Source: Macrotrachela quadricornifera
Taxonomy: Eukaryota > Rotifera > Eurotatoria > Philodinida > Philodinidae
Assembly (NCBI GenBank): GCA_022393335.1
Contig: JAJEKB010015290.1
Coordinates: forward strand, 24,091-88,090
Reading direction: 5' to 3'
Length of the DNA: 64,000 nucleotides
A program made the position numbers and the translations under genes. The notes under the pieces are model-generated. The model was given only the letters and a program-made list of their open reading frames with translations, ran no database searches and was not told the origin of the DNA. Shown piece after piece: positions 35,995-47,657 of the stretch; positions within the stretch are counted from its first letter, which is position 1, and the number at the start of each line of letters is the position of its first letter.

Positions 35995-37898
35995 TTATTT
36001 AATAAAATGAGGATCATATAAACTTAAACTAGAACTTCCATAATCAGAAACAATAAAACGATAATCATTTAATATAAAAATATCAAATGGTTTATTACCA
36101 AAATTCCACATACCAAGAAAAATTCCCCATTGATCATAAATAACAAAACCAAAATTTACTACCATTATCCATCGTCGTTCAAGATTATCAATTTGTATAT
36201 GTCCTAGATTTATATTTGACCTTCCTAATGTCTTAGTAATATTAGCAAAAAGAGAACGAATCCATGTTTGACCATCGAAATAATATATATAAACACAATT
36301 ACTACTCCATGTAGTTGCATAAAAAAACGTTTCATTAATTTTTAAAAGTGCTTGTGGACCACCAGATAGTGACAAACTATTTAAACAAGTATAATTAATA
36401 GGTGAATAAAAAAGTACAAAAAATAATGTATTAGTAGTTTGTGAAGCAATAATCATCATTTTTTGATTTTCAATAAAAATAATATCACGTGGTTGATCTA
36501 AATTTACACCACAATTAATTACACCTAACAAGCTGAAATTGATATGATCAAATATAGATATATTATTGTAATATGGACTAATAAATACCATTCCATTAAA
36601 ATAAGATAACATCCCAAGAGTTGTATATTGCATTCGAAGTGGATTTTGTTGAATTAATGCTAGATTAGTTCGATCATATCGATTGATAAAAGTAGTACTA
36701 GATTTAACTTCAAGAGTAAGTAAATAACCAAATATATCAATTACTAAACAACGAGGATTTTGTAATGAAATTACTTTAGTTGAAACTGTTGTATTTAAAC
36801 GAGTTATGATCTCGTTTATATTAGAAATAAATGTTGGAACTATAATTAAAATTATCTTTAAATAAACAGTTAAAAAAAGTACTAATTCTCCAAAAGTAGT
36901 GACGAGAGGTATCTTATATTTTTATACAAGGTATGACGAAATTTCTATACTATTTGATCATATTTCAATAAGATCTGCTTTTTTTGACATTTGTCATAGT
37001 TCCATAAATACTAATGAGCAGTTTTTTTTGAATAAATTTTGATAGAAATAAAATAGAGAATTGTGGTTTTCATCATTGGAACGAGAAAATGAACATGCAA
37101 TAAAACTTGTATTATAGATTCTTCTAATACTGATTTCGGAAATGTTTTTTATTTAATTTTCTTGCTGTTGAAAAATATTTTTTATTATGAAAAAGGAAAA
37201 AGTACAAAAGTGAGCTTTTTTTCACGGAAGTGGTTAGAAAATCGTATCTAAGACTCAACTAGGACACATTTTATTTATTTCAGCCTTCCGCACTTTGTAG
37301 GTCAACAATTAATTGTTTAAATTTATACTCAATCATTGAAAATTCACTTAACAACTTATTCAATAAATTCATCCTTAAAAAGACACATGCGAAAAAAACA
37401 GATCTTATCAAAATTTTATTATTATTATTATTATATTAATTGAAATATGGTCAAGCTGCATAAAGAGATGGCCCCTTCAAAAGTTTTTATAAAAAATTGT
37501 AGAAGCTTCACAACTCTACTGTTAGATTACCCATAAATAGTTATTAACTTTTCTCTCTTAAAAGTAGAAGTATTTTACTTACATTGAATTGTCCGTTGAA
37601 AAACAAAAACAATAATACTATTGTCAAATACAAATTCTTGATCAATAATTGGAAAAATATTATAAAATATACATTGATAATTAGTTTGATTGAATACAAT
37701 CATAGAACAATCATTTTTATTTAAACACATTAATAAACAAGATAGTTTTGATTCTACTTGATTGGTTAATATAGAACGTGTTTGTTGAATCATAGGAATA
37801 TAATTTCTATCAACATATTCTTCGACAAATCCTGATCGTTTTTCAAACGTGTTCATCGATGATACAAAAATTAAAAATATTATAATATAAATAAACAT
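35995..37898 (-). CDS. Secreted PAN/apple-like plus beta-propeller protein
   Basis: Two exons, 37898-37583 and 36839-35995 (316 + 845 nt), join in phase 1 to give 386 residues. The chosen ATG (37898) starts a signal peptide, MFIYIIIFLIFVSSMNTF; the frame upstream to 38006 lacks that character. Residues about 45-90 carry a cysteine pattern like a PAN/apple domain (CLLMCLNKNDCSMIVFN then YQCIFYN). Exon 2 encodes repeated beta-strand segments (LVIDIFGYLLTL, DQPRDIIFIENQKMMIIA, GHIQIDNLERRWIMVVN, DIFILNDYRFIVSDYGSSSL) resembling an NHL or YVTN-like propeller. This architecture recurs in bdelloid extracellular proteins. The 743-nt intron is long, so two separate genes are possible, but the phase match and missing start in exon 2 favour one gene. 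Confidence 0.65.
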
Positions 37899-38866
37899 TT
37901 TTTCATACAAACAATCTTGAAATATTTTACTTCTGTTAGTTGTAGTGATAATATACATGAATTTATACATAATTATCTTTAACGGAAATGCACAAAAAAA
38001 ACTCATTTCCTCTATAAATATTATTTAAAACTACTACATTACATATCAAACATTAGTATTATAGAAAATATTCAAATTCTAAAATTTATATTAAATTATA
38101 CATCAGTAGCAATTCTTGATCTATGAATAAAAATATTTGATAAGAAAGAGCGAAATCGATTCATAGATTGATAATAATAATTTATAATTGTAACAGAAAA
38201 TATGTAACACGTCTGTTAAAACATACAGAATTCATATTCGAAGAGAAAATTCTTATTTTATCGATGGACCAAAAACAAACGAATCATTTTCGTATTCATG
38301 AACTTCACATTAAGCATAAAAAGAAACATTTTCAAGAGTACCAAGATACATTTTAGAAAGATGAAATACCTAGAATAGAAGGTTTAAATTTAAATAGTAA
38401 GTACTTAGAATGCACTCAAAAAATGTTAAAGTACTTTCAAAATAAAATATAGAATATAAACAACAGGAACAATGTTACGAATTTATTCATTATTTCTAAT
38501 TCTTATTTTATTAAAAAGAATATGAAAAATAGTTTATATTCTCGTCCTGAATAATAATAATTTATTTGTTTCTCATAAATAACAGAAAAAATTAAATAAA
38601 ACTTCTATGTTCATTATGCTTTTTCAAAATATAATAAATCGTTCGAAAATGCAAATTCTTTATTTAAAAAAAAAGTACTGTTTACAAGAAATGAATAATC
38701 ATGTGATATATCATTCGAAAAAGCTTATTTTACTTTAAAGTCTCAAACATTTATATTAGAATTTTGATAATATAAATTAATTTAACACACATATATATAT
38801 ATATATTATTTATTAAATAAATAATATACAAAAAATAGATTATATTAAATGTAAAATGAATATTTC
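37899..38866. other. Intergenic, AT-rich
   Basis: Between the propeller gene start and the LamG gene end. Contains a short AT microsatellite (38793-38806) and no supported gene. Confidence 0.5.
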
Positions 38867-41830
38867 TTATGGATTTGCAAGTCTAGAAATTTCAGTTATA
38901 TTTAATTCTCTTGAATAAACACGAAATTCATCTATATATCCATAATAAACATTAGGAATAATAGATTGTGAATTACATGAACCTCCAGCACTAACTTGAA
39001 TACCTTGTATATAATTTCCTAATGTTAATATATTAACTAAACCAGAAGCTGAATATGTCATAGAACCTGTCGTACCAATTAATGTTCCATTAACATATAA
39101 TCTACATCCATTTGTAGATGAATAAGTACTTGTAACATGTGTCCAAGTATTATTTGGTAAAATAGGACCAATAACTTGTTGAGGTGAACTATTCCAACCT
39201 GTTACAATTATTTGACCACTAGAAGAAAATCCCATTAAATCAGCACACCAACCTTGTCCATTTGTTGTTGTTGATAAATGAACAAGAATTGATCCACGTA
39301 TTGATAATGGTTGAACCCATAAAGCAATTGAATATGGATAATTTGAAATACCAAGAAGAACAAATCCACCAATCTATATAAATTATTTAAATATATTAAA
39401 TAATTCTTAATCTTTTTTTTTTACTTGATAATATGATGAATTTGAAGTAAAACTAATCGCTTGATTAACACGTCCAGTAACTGATGTAATATTAACAGTT
39501 TTTGCAGTAAGACTAAGTGAACCCGAATCATAATATGAAGTATTATCAAATGAATGATAAGTAACTAATGTTGCATCATCTAATATTTCACTAGAATTTT
39601 TTGTTCGCATAACTATTGATACTCGATCAATATAACTAAAGAAAAAAATATATATATTAATTAATTAAAAATTTTTATTTTACCCAGAAAAATAATTTGG
39701 AGTACCAGAAACTTGTTCAGTTTTACCAATAACAATTGCACCTGATGTACCTTGATAAGGTGATGATGAACGACTTCCATCAATTATTCCATTTAAATAT
39801 ATTTTTTGTGTTGATGATGAATAATCATAAACAAAAGCAACATGATACCATGTATTTATTTGAATTGTTGTTGAACCTATAAGATCATCACCAAAAAAAG
39901 CTAATTGTAAAATATAATTTCGAATTTGATAATGTAATGATTGATCAGTTGCTTGAGCAGCATATTGACCAAATAATCCATAATCAGCACTTGTTAATGC
40001 AGTACAATAAAACCATATTTCAACTGTAAAACTTCTTGAAACAAAACTACGATATGTTGATACACTAACATATTGACTACTTGCTCGATTAAATGATAAA
40101 GCAGAACCATAACCATCTATTCCAGGAATTCTATATGTTGGAGAATTAACAATTACACCATTAAAAACTGATAAACTATCTAATGTATTATTATCAAATG
40201 ACCAAAAACTTGGTGAATCATATACTGATGTTGTTGTAGCTAAGATATTAATAAAATTAATTATTTATTCTTACATATTTTTTTTAAATTAAATAAAACA
40301 AAAATACTTGAAGTAGATGTTGTTGATGTACTACTAGTTGTTGAACTTGAACCTATTATTAATTTCAATTATTTGATTTATTTCAATTAAAAATATTAAC
40401 TTACTAGTACTTGTTGAACTTGTTGCTGAAATAATATATCAATCAAAGGAGGATATAACAAATAAATAATATTGAACTTACTTGCGTTTTTTTGTAATTG
40501 ATTTATTAAGAATGTCTATCCCTTCTCCTCTTCTTCTCATAATGAATTTTCTACTTAAAACTGCTCATTTAGGATGAAATTTGTAGGAATGAATGGTTCT
40601 AGTGAAAGAAGACTTTGATAAAAATTTCAGTTTTATACTTTATACTAAACCAAAGTTTCAGAAGAAGATTAGAATTTTGAAATTCCTCTTCATTTATGTT
40701 CTATAAACGTTTTAATAAATCCTTAAGTTAGCTAACATCATTTGCTATGTTTGGATAGTTTTCTTCTCTTCGCTTTTCCATGATACATGCGTATTAATAA
40801 TAGTCATTCAAAAAGTGAAAATCTTTGAAAAATCAGAAAGATTTCTCGAATTAAATGATAATTGGGTTTAAGTCTTCTCCTATAAGGTTATTAAATACTA
40901 TTAATTTTCTACAAATCATATACAATCTGACAAAAGCAAACTTCTTCACTATTTCTTTTTACTATAAAAACTCTATTTTAATATATTTATCGAAACAATT
41001 ATTTTTCCTAACGAGATTCTTAAAGAAAAATTATCTTACTTAATACGCTACAACTTATTATTGTTTAAATTAAAGAAATAAATACAATAAAAATAAAGAT
41101 ATTTAGTAGAATACTCACTAGCTGTTGTTGTTGTTGCTATAGTAAAATAATAAATAAATAAATAATTAAATTAAATTAATTTACCTGATGTTGTTGTTGT
41201 TGCTATAGAAAATAAAATAATAAATACTTATAAAAACAGAAATAATTTAACTAGAAAAGAAAACATACTTGTTGCAGTTGTTACAGCTTAATTTAAACAA
41301 AAAAAATAAATAAAAATTTTCAAATAAAAATAAATAATATAAATATTTGACTACTTGTTGTTGTTGTTAATTCAGTAGATAAACTTGTTTCTATTTTAAA
41401 ATAATTCATTTTTATTTGTATTTAATAAGAATTGACTCTTACGATTTGAATTGTTAAGTAAAACAGCAAGTACAACAGCAATAACTGTCGCAACAATAGT
41501 AATTGTTACAGCGACGATTCCAACTTTGATTAATTTTGATGCAGAAAATTCATTTCTATTTAATCAAAATTATAAATAATATTAATATCGCTTGTATTTT
41601 ATTTTTTACTTAGTTTCCAATGGAACATTTTCAACTGTAGAAAGATCAGTTTCGATTTCACGAGGAGTATTTATTGCTTGTACTGATTCAAGTGGTTCAC
41701 CCTTTTATTTAATTAAACATAAAAATCAAAGATATTTATAAAAAAAATTTAATCTTACTGATTTTGTTTTATGTGTATAAAATGGAGTAGGAGTAAATTC
41801 TCCGGATAACGCAGCATAACTAGTTGGCAT
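38867..41830 (-). CDS. Single-pass membrane protein with Thr-rich stalk and two LamG-like domains
   Basis: Twelve minus-strand exons can be joined with GT-AG introns and consistent phases: 41830-41759, 41701-41610, 41555-41443, 41390-41355, 41286-41269, 41202-41185, 41136-41119, 40425-40405, 40352-40308, 40239-39684, 39635-39425 and 39373-38867. They give 568 residues. About 58 cytoplasmic residues (MPTSYAALSGEF...) precede one membrane segment (VGIVAVTITIVATVIAVVL), implying type II topology. A Thr/Ser stalk from six small exons follows. Two concanavalin-like LamG jelly-roll domains come next (first: WSFDNNTLDSLS to NTWYHVAFVYDY and QKIYLNGIIDG; second: TYHSFDNTSYYDSG to TWTHVTSTYSS and YIDEFRVYSREL). 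It is probably a cell-surface carbohydrate- or protein-binding molecule. The ligand is unknown. Confidence 0.8.
40308..41390 (-). other. Micro-exon array encoding the Thr/Ser stalk
   Basis: Within the LamG gene, exons of 36, 18, 18, 18, 21 and 45 nt follow each other, all in phase 1 and all encoding Thr/Ser/Ala runs. Two 18-nt exons are nearly identical (CAACAACAACAACATCAG and CAACAACAACAACAGCTA), each preceded by CTATAG. Introns are mostly 48-70 nt and A/T-rich, except one of 693 nt (40426-41118). Every 18- or 21-nt unit can be skipped or added without changing the frame. Confidence 0.7.
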
Positions 41831-42536
41831 GATTCTTTATTTTTTTATTTTGTCTATCTTCTGATTTTATAAATGTTATTTAATTGACAATTGTTTATTG
41901 ATGTTAATGCAATTTTCTTCTATTAAAAATTGCATTTGTTTTTTCTTTTTGTTAAGAGAATTTTTAGAGTGGCTTTTTAGACATTTGTATTCGGTACAAT
42001 TCTTGAACAAATGTATTCTTTTTTTCTTCTGCATTTAATTCGTGAAATTTGTAATAGAAAAACAACAAAAAATATGTACTTTTTTTTTAATAAAAAATTC
42101 ATTAGAATACAATAAATTGCATGAAAAGACTTTCATAAATATTTATTCTGTATTTTACAGTTTAAAATAAGATAATTCTAAATAAATCTATGATAAAAAT
42201 CTTCTTTAATAAATTTTCAATAAGATTAAATTTAGATTTTTTAGAACAATTATCCTTTAAAATAATTTTATATATTATGATTGATAACTAGCGTCATCTT
42301 TTGTATTTTATTTAAAAATTAATTTATCTTAAATAAATTATAAGTGCTTTTTTAATTTTTATTCTTTATAAAAATACAAATTAAGAATTTTAGAGGATAT
42401 TTTCAACGTACTGTAAAACAGCAATGGCATATAACTAATTATTTGTCTTTATGGAAAAATAATTAGTTCCATTCTATATTCACAAATTTTATATTTGACT
42501 AGAAACATTTCTTTGGTTATATACATATATATATTA
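41831..42536. other. Divergent intergenic region (LamG and TUDOR-like genes)
   Basis: The two genes are transcribed away from each other, so this 0.7-kb AT-rich stretch should hold both promoters. No specific motif could be assigned. Confidence 0.45.
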
Positions 42537-43010
42537 ATGGGTCCCAAACGAAAACGTTCTTCTAGTAGAAAATCAACTAAACAAGTTGATACAACTTCAT
42601 CAAATGATGATAAACCAACAACAAATTCAAAAAATCGAAAAGATATTAAAAAGCGAACAACAAAAACAAAAGGAAGTCAACAAGTTAAATATCTTGAAGG
42701 TGAAGAAATTGAATATGATCCAGTTCATAAAGGTTCAACACGACGTGCACAAGGAAAAGTTACTAAAGTCTTAACTGGAGCAAAGGTTATCAAATTCAAT
42801 TTAGAATTTTTCTTTCTAAATAGTTTTTTTAAATTAATTATTTTAGAAATCTGATCCAACAACAAAAGAAGTTCGATATGTTATCGAGAATGATAATACA
42901 GGAAAAGAAACAAGTTTGTTTATTTTATTTTCAAAATTAATATAATTATTATTTTTGTTTTTCTAGTTTATGGTCAACATAGTGTTAAGAAGAAAGCACG
43001 AAAACAATAA
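42537..43010 (+). CDS. DUF2945 / hypervirulence-TUDOR-like small basic protein
   Basis: Three exons (42537-42785, 42847-42913, 42967-43010) with introns of 61 and 53 nt give 119 residues. The first 50 residues are very Lys/Arg/Ser-rich (GPKRKRSSSRKSTKQ), a likely nuclear localisation and DNA-binding tail. Then QVKYLEGEEIEYDPVHKG, AQGKVTKVLTG, VRYVIENDNTGKETI and YGQHSVKKK follow the pattern of the DUF2945/HVA1 TUDOR-like fold, where a small beta barrel binds DNA or chromatin or a partner. This family is mainly bacterial and fungal, and bdelloid copies may be acquired. The first donor (GTTATC) is weak, but phases and the conserved continuation support it. The exact role is unknown. Confidence 0.65.
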
Positions 43011-43606
43011 ATATAATTAAATATGTTTATTTTATTATTTATATTCAAGCTTTTATTTGTGCAATTGTATATTAAACAAAGCTTTTCTTTGAAAAATAAT
43101 AAACTTCATCGTCGTTTTTGAAATAATATATATACTCAGAAATAAATATGTTGTCAGTTGTCTGTTTTATTTGATTTGCAAAGTCTTCTATAATCATATA
43201 TTAGTCGAGAAAAGGATGCTTTATATAACTATTATCTTTGAATAATTTTGAATGAATATTTTAGGAATGAAAGTTTTAGTGAATTTTTTGTAAAATTGAC
43301 TTCATTTAACAGATCAATTTCATCTTACATTTCAAACTTCTGAAATAGCTTTTTTTCTAGGTTTGTAAGCTCTTTTGATCGATTGATTATATATTCTTAA
43401 TTGACATGAAATTTTAAATTTAAATATACTTCAGATTAAAGGAACTTTTATTAAAACATAAAACACGAAATATAATATGAATAGTAAAAAATACATTTTT
43501 AAGTGTTTGAAGAGCGAGATGAGCGTTCAGAATAGTATTGTTATCAAATTTCTAGTCAGCCACATAGTTAAACGTAGAAAGATAGGAAAAGATAACGATG
43601 TAATAA
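43011..43606. other. Intergenic region
   Basis: 3' flank of the TUDOR-like gene. A 60-codon frame (43477-43659) overlaps the ankyrin relic in another frame and is not protein-like. Confidence 0.45.
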
Positions 43607-43756
43607 GATTTCATGTTCGTAGAACAACTTCTGGAAACTTTCTCTCTAGAGAAGATTAATCGACCATGTGATAATGGAAGTATATGTCTGCACGTTGCAC
43701 ATTCTTCTAATCACTCTCAAATTGTCAAACTTCTTTATAATAATGGAACCACCTAA
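43607..43756 (+). pseudogene. Ankyrin-repeat relic
   Basis: A 49-residue frame between two stops contains CDNGSICLHVAHSSNHSQ followed by IVKLLYNNGTT. This matches the ankyrin core (G-x-x-x-L-H-x-A-x6-H-x-x-I-V-x-L-L-x-x-x-G). No intact flanking repeats are found. Downstream to about 44215 coding-like fragments appear in several frames with many stops, so this is most likely the worn remnant of a longer ankyrin gene. Confidence 0.5.
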
Positions 43757-44570
43757 ATCTAATAAACAGATATGAACGCATAGCTATAGATGAATTGAAC
43801 AAGTTCGATGCATCAAAGAACCATTATGGTTGATCATGATTTACTCAGCCGATACAGATTTCTATGGCATGATTGGCAAAACTCTCACACGACTGAAATT
43901 GAACGTCATCCGATCATCAACAGAAGACTTCCATTCTTTTACAATCTATTTCTTTCATCGAAAGAGCTTGATGTTATATCGATGTAGGAGCAAAACCTAC
44001 ACTTGAACAAAACTATTACAAAAGAGATTTTGAAGTAAACTACAGAGAAAACGACTTCCTCTTGTTTAAACTGTTCTTGTCTACATCTACGCAGCGAGAT
44101 ATACCTGAACAATGCATAACAGCATCTTTCAACGTTACTTCTCGTTTGTTGTCTGTAATACTTATCTATACAATGAATCAAGATGTTCTTACCGCATTGT
44201 TCTCGTTAGACAAATAATAGTGTCATTGTAATCGATGTGATAGACAACCACAAACATAATCGACATGATTAAATTTTCTAATCTCTTTGTTATATTTACA
44301 AATTGATACGATCAAATTTAAAAAAAACGTTTTCTAGTTACAATTCAACCTTAAAAACTATGTTGAGGGACAATAATCATCAACTTAAAAATTGATCGAT
44401 GTTTATTTATTCGAAATAAAACCTTTGTATTTCTGAAATTCTTCTCTATCTAGTTGCTCTTTTTAAATAAGAGTTAATATACAAAAATAGATTTTTTACT
44501 TGTAAAGTTTATATAAAAGATGATTTAATTGATATTATCGGTCATGTGTAAGAGTAAATATTCAATAACT
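43757..44570. other. Decayed region after the ankyrin relic
   Basis: Fragments such as CCAAACAT-poor, GC-richer stretches up to about 44215 have coding-like codon texture but frequent stops in every frame. No family can be assigned to them. Confidence 0.35.
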
Positions 44571-45486
44571 TTATTCACAATCAAATAGTAAAAATTCAGC
44601 TTTAATTTTTTCAATATTTTCAATTAATAATTCTTCAGATGTTTCATCACCTTCTTCTAAAATAATATCTTTTCCAAGTTGAATTTTTGCAACATTTGTT
44701 TTATTTGTACCACTCGTCATAATTAAATAAATATATCCTTTTGTTCTTTTAAATTTATGTTTAACAGAATTATTTTCTTCTAAAATACAAGCATACGTTG
44801 ATAATTGTGCATGAATTTATACTGTTTTATCATTTAAATTTTCAATATCATCAATTAATAAACAGCCCCAATATTCAGCTTTATTTGTTCAACATCCATG
44901 ACATTGAGATGCACTTAATTCAAGATGATCTAAAAACAAAAACTATAGAAATTATTGATAAACGAAGATTATGAAATTTTTAGATTGTGAAAAATGAGAT
45001 CAGACCATCTCATGATTATAATTATTCTATAACATTTGCAAAATATTATTAATTATGTTAATGACTTATCAACATCCTTGAAATACAATAAAACTAACCT
45101 TCTATTCTTATTCGAAACTTCTCAAAACCTTTTAAACTTTTTAGACAAGTTTTATGTAAATCAAAAATTAAATAATTGAAATTAATAATTAATTTTAAAA
45201 ACTTTCTAATTGATAATTTAATAAGCCTTAATAAAAGAAAGAATTATTCTACTTACCAAATAGTTGCACCAATTTGTGCACAGTCTCATTTGGAGGTAGT
45301 GCATCCATATTATTTTTTTGAATTTTAATTCCATCTCGTTTTAGACATTCTACCAGTCCAGTCCATCATCTTGAGTACCCATTTGTTTAAGACATTGAAA
45401 GCAAAACGTATGCGAACATGGTAGCATACGTGGTTCATCCAAATGTCTCAGACAAAATAGACATGTAATCACATTTTCCACTATGG
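44571..45486 (-). pseudogene. RING-finger protein pseudogene
   Basis: Two minus-strand blocks. 45486-45257 encodes a RING finger start (TCLFCLRHLDEPRMLPCSH, then TFCFQCLKQ), then a frameshift, then VECLKRDGIKIQKN and LPPNETVHKLVQLF as in rotifer RING proteins. A perfect 5-bp tandem duplication at 45353-45362 accounts for the shift. After a 327-nt intron, 44929-44571 continues in frame but with a TGA (44889-44891) and a TAA (44817-44819), ending AEFLLFDCE. Ligand cysteines after the shift are lost. It would have been a ubiquitin ligase of the RING-HC class; it is now inactive unless assembly errors are involved. Confidence 0.65.
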
Positions 45487-45672
45487 CTGTAAAATTTGAT
45501 GCTATATTAATTAATTAAAAATAATAGAAATGAATAATTTCGAATCTAAAAATTATAAATGTTAAACATATGTTCAATATTAATTATAGAGAATAGAGTT
45601 GCATCTCTCATTTATTAAAATGATTTTTTTTATTATCGAAATTAAAAAAAAAAAGGACTATTAGACAAAATG

Positions 45673-45974
45673 TTTAAAACTTTTTTAATAAAGATAGTTA
45701 GAGACCTGTGATTTTTACCATACGAAAAAGAAGATTGAAAGATGGAAATTTATGTAAAAATAAAAATCTTTTGAAATGATCCCAAGCATATTCCAATGAA
45801 ACAAAGCTGCGAATAAACAGAATTCTCTCTCTATCTAACTTTACCTTCCTCGAAATTGTTTAGAAATCTTTTGGAAAAAAATTTCATTTTTATCTGAGTT
45901 TTCGTAGCCACAGACCTTCCCTTTCAAACGATGAAAACCACAAGTCTCTAACTTTCTTTGTTAAAAAATTATAA
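45673..45974. repeat. Small fold-back element, about 300 bp
   Basis: 45673-45720 (TTTAAAACTTTTTTAATAAA then AGTTAGAGACCTGTG) is the near reverse complement of 45928-45974 (CACAAGTCTCTAACTTTCTT then TAAAAAATTATAAA). The centre is unique. Looks like a MITE; no family assigned. Confidence 0.6.
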
Positions 45975-47308
45975 ATATTTCGATAAATAAAGTTTTTTCA
46001 AACTTTCAATAATAGATAAATTATCGAGATTGAAGACGATGAGTCATTTTTTCATTGAACAATATGAATTATATATGTTCATGAAACTTCAATTTCTATG
46101 AACTCGATTAAACAACTTCGAAACAATCTTCTCCAAGTCAACGTCGTTCAATAGGATTCTATCAGATACTTCTCAAATCCATGAAATCTTGTTAAATATG
46201 TTGGAATTTTTGCTTTGATAATTCGACTAAACCAAATACAAATCCGGTTGATAAGGATTCTTATCATGAATATTCAACGATTTGCTTTAATAAACTAAAT
46301 GATTAATAATTAATTAATATAGTAATCATATCTTTATTGTTATAACACAATTTCTAGATACGAAACTGTACGCTGACCAATTTGATTAACTCAGTTCAAT
46401 CGTAAATAAAAAATAAGGAACAAAAAAATAGGTCTGAAAAAATCTGTAGCTATGTTTAAACGTCACTTTTCAATTTCAATGTGAGTTTGAAAGAAGAATA
46501 AATTCCCACTACTATTTGAATCCTATCAATTCAAATACCTACAACTTATGAAAATCTTGAAGAAAATAAATATATCCATTGATTGAATTGAATTGGAAAA
46601 AAGAGAGTTTTATTTCACATAGTAGTTGTGGATTAGACAATATACTAATAAACTTCGGTTATATGGAATTGGACAATTAGAAGTTTGCTGTCTCAATTAC
46701 AACGGATACTGGATATTACTGTTGATTTTCTACAGTTATTGAAATTTCTTGAGAATCACAAAAACATCAATTATTATATAGTGGATATTCTATTCTCCAT
46801 ATTCTAATAGAATATATGTTAGCCTATAAGAATAGCTATCACTATGAACAAACATAATCCAGAAATTAACTATACGCAAGGAGTCTATCACCTATTTTAT
46901 GTCAAACGTTGTTTTTTTTCAAAAAATTACTTTATCTTCTCAAAGACGACCTTTCGAGTGACATACAATCACTTTTGAATCTCAGAACTGCGTTCCGACA
47001 CAAAAAAGTTCTATGTCTGTCTTCTAAGATCACGGTTCCCTATTAAAGGTTTACACGACATAATATTTTTGCAATCTGTGACTTTTCATGTCTTGTACTG
47101 TGGCTTCAAGTTTTTTTGTTATATAATGTTTTTTTTCAACATGCGAACAAGTATGAGCCAAAACCAAACTCAAAACATTTGGGTTTCGGGTCTTGGGTCT
47201 CCTTTTAAATCATGATACTAATTATTCTAGTAAAGCAATTCAATTAGTTAGTGAGGTCTCATAGAACATGACCAGTACATGACACTATACTCACACGAAG
47301 ATCTCTTA
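45975..47308. other. Intergenic region
   Basis: AT-rich. A perfect hairpin ATATTCTATT...AATAGAATAT lies near 46785-46816. No gene seen. Confidence 0.4.
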
Positions 47309-47657
47309 AGCCCTCCCCTCACTCAAAAATGGATCTCAGCTCACGAACGTTCAAATGAGCGGAAATTTGGAACATATGTTGAAGCTGAATTGGGGAGGCT
47401 GTGGTAAGATTTTCAGTTCGATCTACTGATGTTTGACAGAGATATGAACTAAACAAGGGTCAAAAATAGCTCATTTTGTTGCAAAGATCTGCCAGTCCTG
47501 ACTCTGTCAGTATATTTAAATTTATTTTTCATTTCAAACAGCATCTCAGGATGCAGGGATCACAAAGTCTTTTTTCTAATTGTTACTTTTTTTGGTGGAA
47601 AAGGCGATCACAAGTTCAATGACTCAAACAACACGCCAAAAATGGGTGTCCAGTCAC
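47309..47657 (+). repeat. Unnamed dispersed repeat, copy A
   Basis: Colinear with 58721-59030 over most of its length. Shared landmarks in the same order are GATCTCAG, ATTTTCAG, AACAAGnGTCAAAAATAGnT, TATATTTAAA, ATGCA and CTCAAACAACACGCCAAAAA versus TTCAACACACTCTCAAAAAA. Copy A carries about 50 nt missing from copy B. Confidence 0.65.

Noticed and set aside
37420..37440. ATT/AAC/AT microsatellites (also 33695-33710 and 38793-38806)
   Set aside because: Short simple repeats expected in AT-rich DNA. None is arranged like a CRISPR array or telomere.
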